From contig JAAYUI010000004.1 in the NCBI GenBank assembly GCA_012517765.1, positions 79,835-143,834 on the forward strand: a DNA stretch of 64,000 bases. Direction: 5' to 3'. A program made the translations under genes and the position numbers. Shown piece by piece: positions 61,093 to 64,000 of this stretch (position 1 is the first letter of the stretch; each line of letters starts with the position of its first letter). The DNA is from Caldisericales bacterium (GTDB lineage Bacteria; Caldisericota; Caldisericia; JAAYUI01). A model generated the notes under the pieces. That model was not told where the DNA came from, did not search any database, and saw only the letters and a program-made list of their open reading frames with translations.

Positions 61093-63735
61093 TTGAGAGA
61101 GAATGAAATCAAATTCGATCCCTTCGATGAAATACCAATAGAAAAAAGATGGTTTCCAGACCAGGAACAATTGAGCCAGAAAGAATACGATTGTCTTCTA
61201 CCTCCCCTTGTTGAGAAAATAAGAAGAGAAATCTACAAATGGAGGGGCCAAGTTTATAAGGGGGCTTCGCAAACAACAAAATCATTGCTTTGCCACTGGT
61301 TTTTGGAAACTGAAGGGCGGGAGCTGAGATACTTTTTTGCTCAAAGAGAGGCTGTTGAAACAATAATTTATCTCTATGAGATTATAAAGATAAGAGACAA
61401 ATACGGCCTTGCTGCCTTTGATTCATCTGGGAAGCTCAAAGTAGAGGAATTTGAAGAAAACTGGACCCGTTATTGCATCAAAATGGCAACCGGCACAGGA
61501 AAAACAAAAGTTCTTTCGCTTCTTCTTGCCTGGTCTTATTTCCACAAATTTTATGAGCCAGGCTCGATGATGTCAAAAAACTTCCTTGTTGTTGCACCAA
61601 ATATAATCGTGCTGGAAAGGCTAAAAAGAGATTTTGACAATTTGTGCATTTTTAGAAATGACCCTGTGATACCAGAAAATGGCTATGATGGCAGAAACTG
61701 GAAAAGGGATTTTTGTCCCGAACTACACATACAGGATGACATTGGCCAGATTTCTCAAAACGGCAACATTTTTTTGACAAATATTCATCGAGTTTATATG
61801 AATGAAACCCTCCCAACGAGAGAAACTTATTGGCTTGGCGAAAAGCCTGTCCCAAATGCTGACAGGAGTGGAGGGATGGATCTTGGCAAAATAATCAGAT
61901 CAAAACAAATCCATGATTTGGTGGTTTTCAACGACGAAGCCCACCACATACACAGCAAAAATCTTCAATGGTTCGAAGGAATCAGGGATATAAACAGTGG
62001 GCTGCTCCAGCGTACAGGAAAGGGCATTTCTGCCCAGATTGACCTGACCGCCACCCCAAAACACAATAACGGCGAAATATTCGCCCAGACTATATCAGAT
62101 TTTCCACTGGTCGAGGCGATCAAATGCAATATTGTTAAAAAACCTGTTCTGCCAGATAAAGAATCAAGAGACAAGCTGGATGTGAGGCAGTCTGATGATG
62201 CTGGTGAGAAATACAGCGATTTCATACATCTGGGCTACATTGAATGGAAAAAACATTTCGATAATCTCAAAGGCAAGAAAACACCGGTCCTGTTTGTGAT
62301 GGCCGAAGACACAAAAGAAGCTGAACAGATCGCCCTTCACCTAGAGAAAAATTATCAGGTAATGAAGAACAGGGTATTGGTTATTCACACAAACAAAACC
62401 GGCGAAATCGATGAAAAACGCAGTGAAAAAGAACTCCAGGTGTTGCGAAATGCAGCAAACAGTGTTGACAGTTCGAATTCACCATACCTCGCTGTTGTCT
62501 CGGTGATGGTGCTTCGCGAGGGCTGGGATGTCAGAAATGTCACTGCAATCGTTGGCCTCAGGCCGTTTAAGGCCAAATCTCAGATCCTTCCAGAACAGGC
62601 GATTGGCAGGGGTCTCAGAAAAATGTTCGACCTGCAGACTGTTGAGGAGCTTGTTGTTGTTGGCAACCCTCCCTTTATTGAATTTGTCGAGTCGCTCAAA
62701 TCCGAAGGAGTCAGGCTTGGCTACAGGACAATGGGCGAGAAAAGCGATGAGACAGGCGCGCCACTCATCATCGAGCTGGACAGGGCAAACCTCGACAAGG
62801 ACCTGGAAAAAATGGACATAGTCCTCCCAAAGCTTGGAAGTAAATATCGCTGGGACCCTGAGTGCATATTTTCGATCGATGTTGATGCAATTGCATTCAA
62901 ACCATTAAAACTCGACGCGCTGATGAAAAATGACCCAAAAGAAATCCAGTTTATCGATATTTTGGGATCATGGCACCACAAGATTGAATTCAAGCCTGAA
63001 CTTGTCAACTTTTCAAATATTATTGGGTTTTTCACCTCTGCAATCCTGAAAGAGGCAAGGATGCCTTCAGGTTTCAACGAGCTGTATCCCAAAGTGGAGC
63101 ATTTCGCAAAAAACAGGTTGTTTGGAAAAATAATGGAAAACGATGATCCGGTGTTTCTGATGAACTTCACAAGGCCGGAGGTCTCAAAAACAATATTTGA
63201 CACGTTCAGGGCCGAGATTGAAAGGTTGACACTCAAGCAGGTGGAAAACCCCAGAGTCGACCAGGGAGGGCACTCCCAGCTTGATTTTGAGCCAATTGCC
63301 GTCTCAAGCCAGAGGTATGTCAGGAGCAAAAAATGCCTGCAGAACATGGTCGTCGGAAACCAGCTTGAGCTTGAATTTGCCGCTTTCCTGGACAGGTGCC
63401 AAGACGTGGTTTCCTTCGCCAGAATATATGAAAGACGGAGCCGCTTCAGACTGGACTATGCCACAGAATCCGGCAAAATCCAGAACTATTATCCGGACTT
63501 TGTTGCAAAAACAAAAGACGGGTTTGTCTACATCGCTGAAACAAAGGGCATTGTTGACGAAGACGCAAAAAGGAAAAAGGCAAGGCTTGAGCAATGGTGC
63601 AAGGATGCAAACAAATCTGCAGGCAAGGAATCCTACAGGTCACTCTTCATCAGGCAGGCTGAATGGGAAAAATTCAGGGAGACACTAAAAAAGATTGAGG
63701 AAGCCAACAAAATCTTTGGAAACATGGAGAACTAG
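61093..63735 (+). CDS. Type III restriction endonuclease subunit Res-like helicase-nuclease
   Basis: 880 residues from a TTG with GGGGGTG seven bases upstream; a longer start at 61036 lacks a site. Helicase motif I is MATGTGKT near 135, motif II is NDEAHH near 278, motif III DLTATPK near 318, then VVSVMVLREGWDV and EQAIGRGLRKM as motifs V/VI. The C-terminal PD-(D/E)xK site is PDFVAKTKDGFVYIAETKG near 815. It would translocate on DNA and cut it together with a Mod methylase, whose gene is not intact here. Probably a host-defence gene. Confidence 0.88.
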   Translation: MRENEIKFDPFDEIPIEKRWFPDQEQLSQKEYDCLLPPLVEKIRREIYKWRGQVYKGASQTTKSLLCHWFLETEGRELRYFFAQREAVETIIYLYEIIKIRDKYGLAAFDSSGKLKVEEFEENWTRYCIKMATGTGKTKVLSLLLAWSYFHKFYEPGSMMSKNFLVVAPNIIVLERLKRDFDNLCIFRNDPVIPENGYDGRNWKRDFCPELHIQDDIGQISQNGNIFLTNIHRVYMNETLPTRETYWLGEKPVPNADRSGGMDLGKIIRSKQIHDLVVFNDEAHHIHSKNLQWFEGIRDINSGLLQRTGKGISAQIDLTATPKHNNGEIFAQTISDFPLVEAIKCNIVKKPVLPDKESRDKLDVRQSDDAGEKYSDFIHLGYIEWKKHFDNLKGKKTPVLFVMAEDTKEAEQIALHLEKNYQVMKNRVLVIHTNKTGEIDEKRSEKELQVLRNAANSVDSSNSPYLAVVSVMVLREGWDVRNVTAIVGLRPFKAKSQILPEQAIGRGLRKMFDLQTVEELVVVGNPPFIEFVESLKSEGVRLGYRTMGEKSDETGAPLIIELDRANLDKDLEKMDIVLPKLGSKYRWDPECIFSIDVDAIAFKPLKLDALMKNDPKEIQFIDILGSWHHKIEFKPELVNFSNIIGFFTSAILKEARMPSGFNELYPKVEHFAKNRLFGKIMENDDPVFLMNFTRPEVSKTIFDTFRAEIERLTLKQVENPRVDQGGHSQLDFEPIAVSSQRYVRSKKCLQNMVVGNQLELEFAAFLDRCQDVVSFARIYERRSRFRLDYATESGKIQNYYPDFVAKTKDGFVYIAETKGIVDEDAKRKKARLEQWCKDANKSAGKESYRSLFIRQAEWEKFRETLKKIEEANKIFGNMEN

Positions 63736-63738
63736 AAA

Positions 63739-63855
63739 ATGAACCTCTCGGAAAAAGAAAAACAGGAAATAATCGAACTGATAAGACCGGGTAAAAACTG
63801 TATAAACGGCTATGGTTCGAAAAATTATCATCTTTATCAATTCATGAGCCTCTAG
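63739..63855 (+). pseudogene. Truncated Mod-like (or unknown) 38-codon remnant
   Basis: An ATG 3 bp after the Res stop opens MNLSEKEKQEIIELIRPGKN and ends at codon 39. Its first 20 residues recall the N-termini of type III Mod methylases (EKxEIIxxI..GK), but no methylase motif (DPPY, FxGxG) follows before the stop. I take it as the beginning of a deleted Mod gene; a short real peptide is also possible. Confidence 0.45.
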
Positions 63856-63936
63856 CATAGGCCCATAAAAGAACTAATCTCTTCTTTCATTTCAAAATAA
63901 TTTTGATTAGAATCAATATGGAAAGGAGGCCATTTA

Positions 63937-64000
63937 ATGAGCAAGGTGCTTGTAAAACAAAATATTTTATCTTGGGCCTTAAATCGCTCTGGAAAATCAA
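63937..64000 (+). CDS. Start of a possible ImmA/IrrE-type protein (cut by window)
   Basis: GAAAGGAGG lies about 8 bases before the ATG. Only 21 residues are visible (MSKVLVKQNILSWALNRSGKS). This opening resembles the N-terminus of ImmA/IrrE-type HTH-metalloprotease proteins, but too little is shown to be sure. Confidence 0.4.
   Translation, partial: MSKVLVKQNILSWALNRSGKS

Noticed and set aside
61036..63735. Longer Res protein starting at 61036
   Set aside because: No ribosome-binding site lies before it, while the TTG at 61093 has GGGGGTG at good distance.
1..64000. CRISPR arrays, rRNA genes, complete insertion sequences or prophage
   Set aside because: I saw no regularly spaced repeats, rRNA signatures, transposase or phage structural genes. 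Reading by eye could miss degenerate copies.

Overview
This window looks like chromosomal DNA of an uncultured, probably anaerobic fermenting bacterium. GC content is medium and arginine is mostly AGG/AGA. I cannot name the lineage. The ribosomal cluster rpsP-khpA-ylqD-trmD-SPOUT-rplS-lepB resembles the order in Thermotogae and Firmicutes. Copper amine oxidase N-terminal-like (stalk) domains occur on several exported proteins. The energy genes (biotin-dependent decarboxylase pump, V/A-type ATPase, membrane pyrophosphatase) fit a fermenter that makes use of Na+.

Layout. 1-12 kb: exported proteins (DUF11/PKD, Ig plus PQQ propeller plus stalk domain, OB-like), two lipoproteins (one chagasin-like), a DUF4342/toastrack pair, a GH106-like glycosidase and small membrane proteins. 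12-18 kb: a radical SAM gene with an apparent ATC start, then a complete four-subunit Na+-pumping decarboxylase operon and a polyferredoxin. 18-28 kb: anchored and secreted proteins, including two tandem paralogs that share a nearly identical N-terminal DNA segment, a Met/Cys/Gly-rich membrane protein and a protein with 12 GxDxY repeats. 28-34.5 kb: tsaE-DUF4911-yqeG facing a kinase-ATPase-TPR regulator and an ABC exporter. 34.5-37.7 kb: a unit reading leftward, promoter - tRNA-Val - hppA - phosphofructokinase - terminator, in which the kinase has an altered active site. 37.7-43 kb: propeller proteins and an anchored DUF3352-like protein. 43-49.6 kb: the ribosomal/tRNA-modification/signal-peptidase/RNase HII cluster, with no rimM. 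49.6-50.9 kb: one membrane gene with foreign codon use, then a gene-poor stretch with a perfect 17-bp palindrome. 50.9-59.2 kb: the nine-gene V/A-ATPase operon H-I-K-E-C-F-A-B-D, whose K subunit carries Na+ ligands. 59.2-64 kb: an accessory end with a GPKT-type hypothetical, a type III Res subunit followed by a 38-codon remnant in place of Mod, and the start of a possible ImmA/IrrE-type gene.

How it works together. The decarboxylase pump, the Na+-type rotary ATPase and a K+-dependent-type pyrophosphatase could share one membrane Na+ circuit, with the hppA-pfk unit linking pyrophosphate to glycolysis. Much of the rest of the window is cell-surface machinery. Four good promoters (near 10.8, 37.7, 43.0 and 49.7 kb) all have TTGACA, a 16-bp spacer and a TATAAT-like box.
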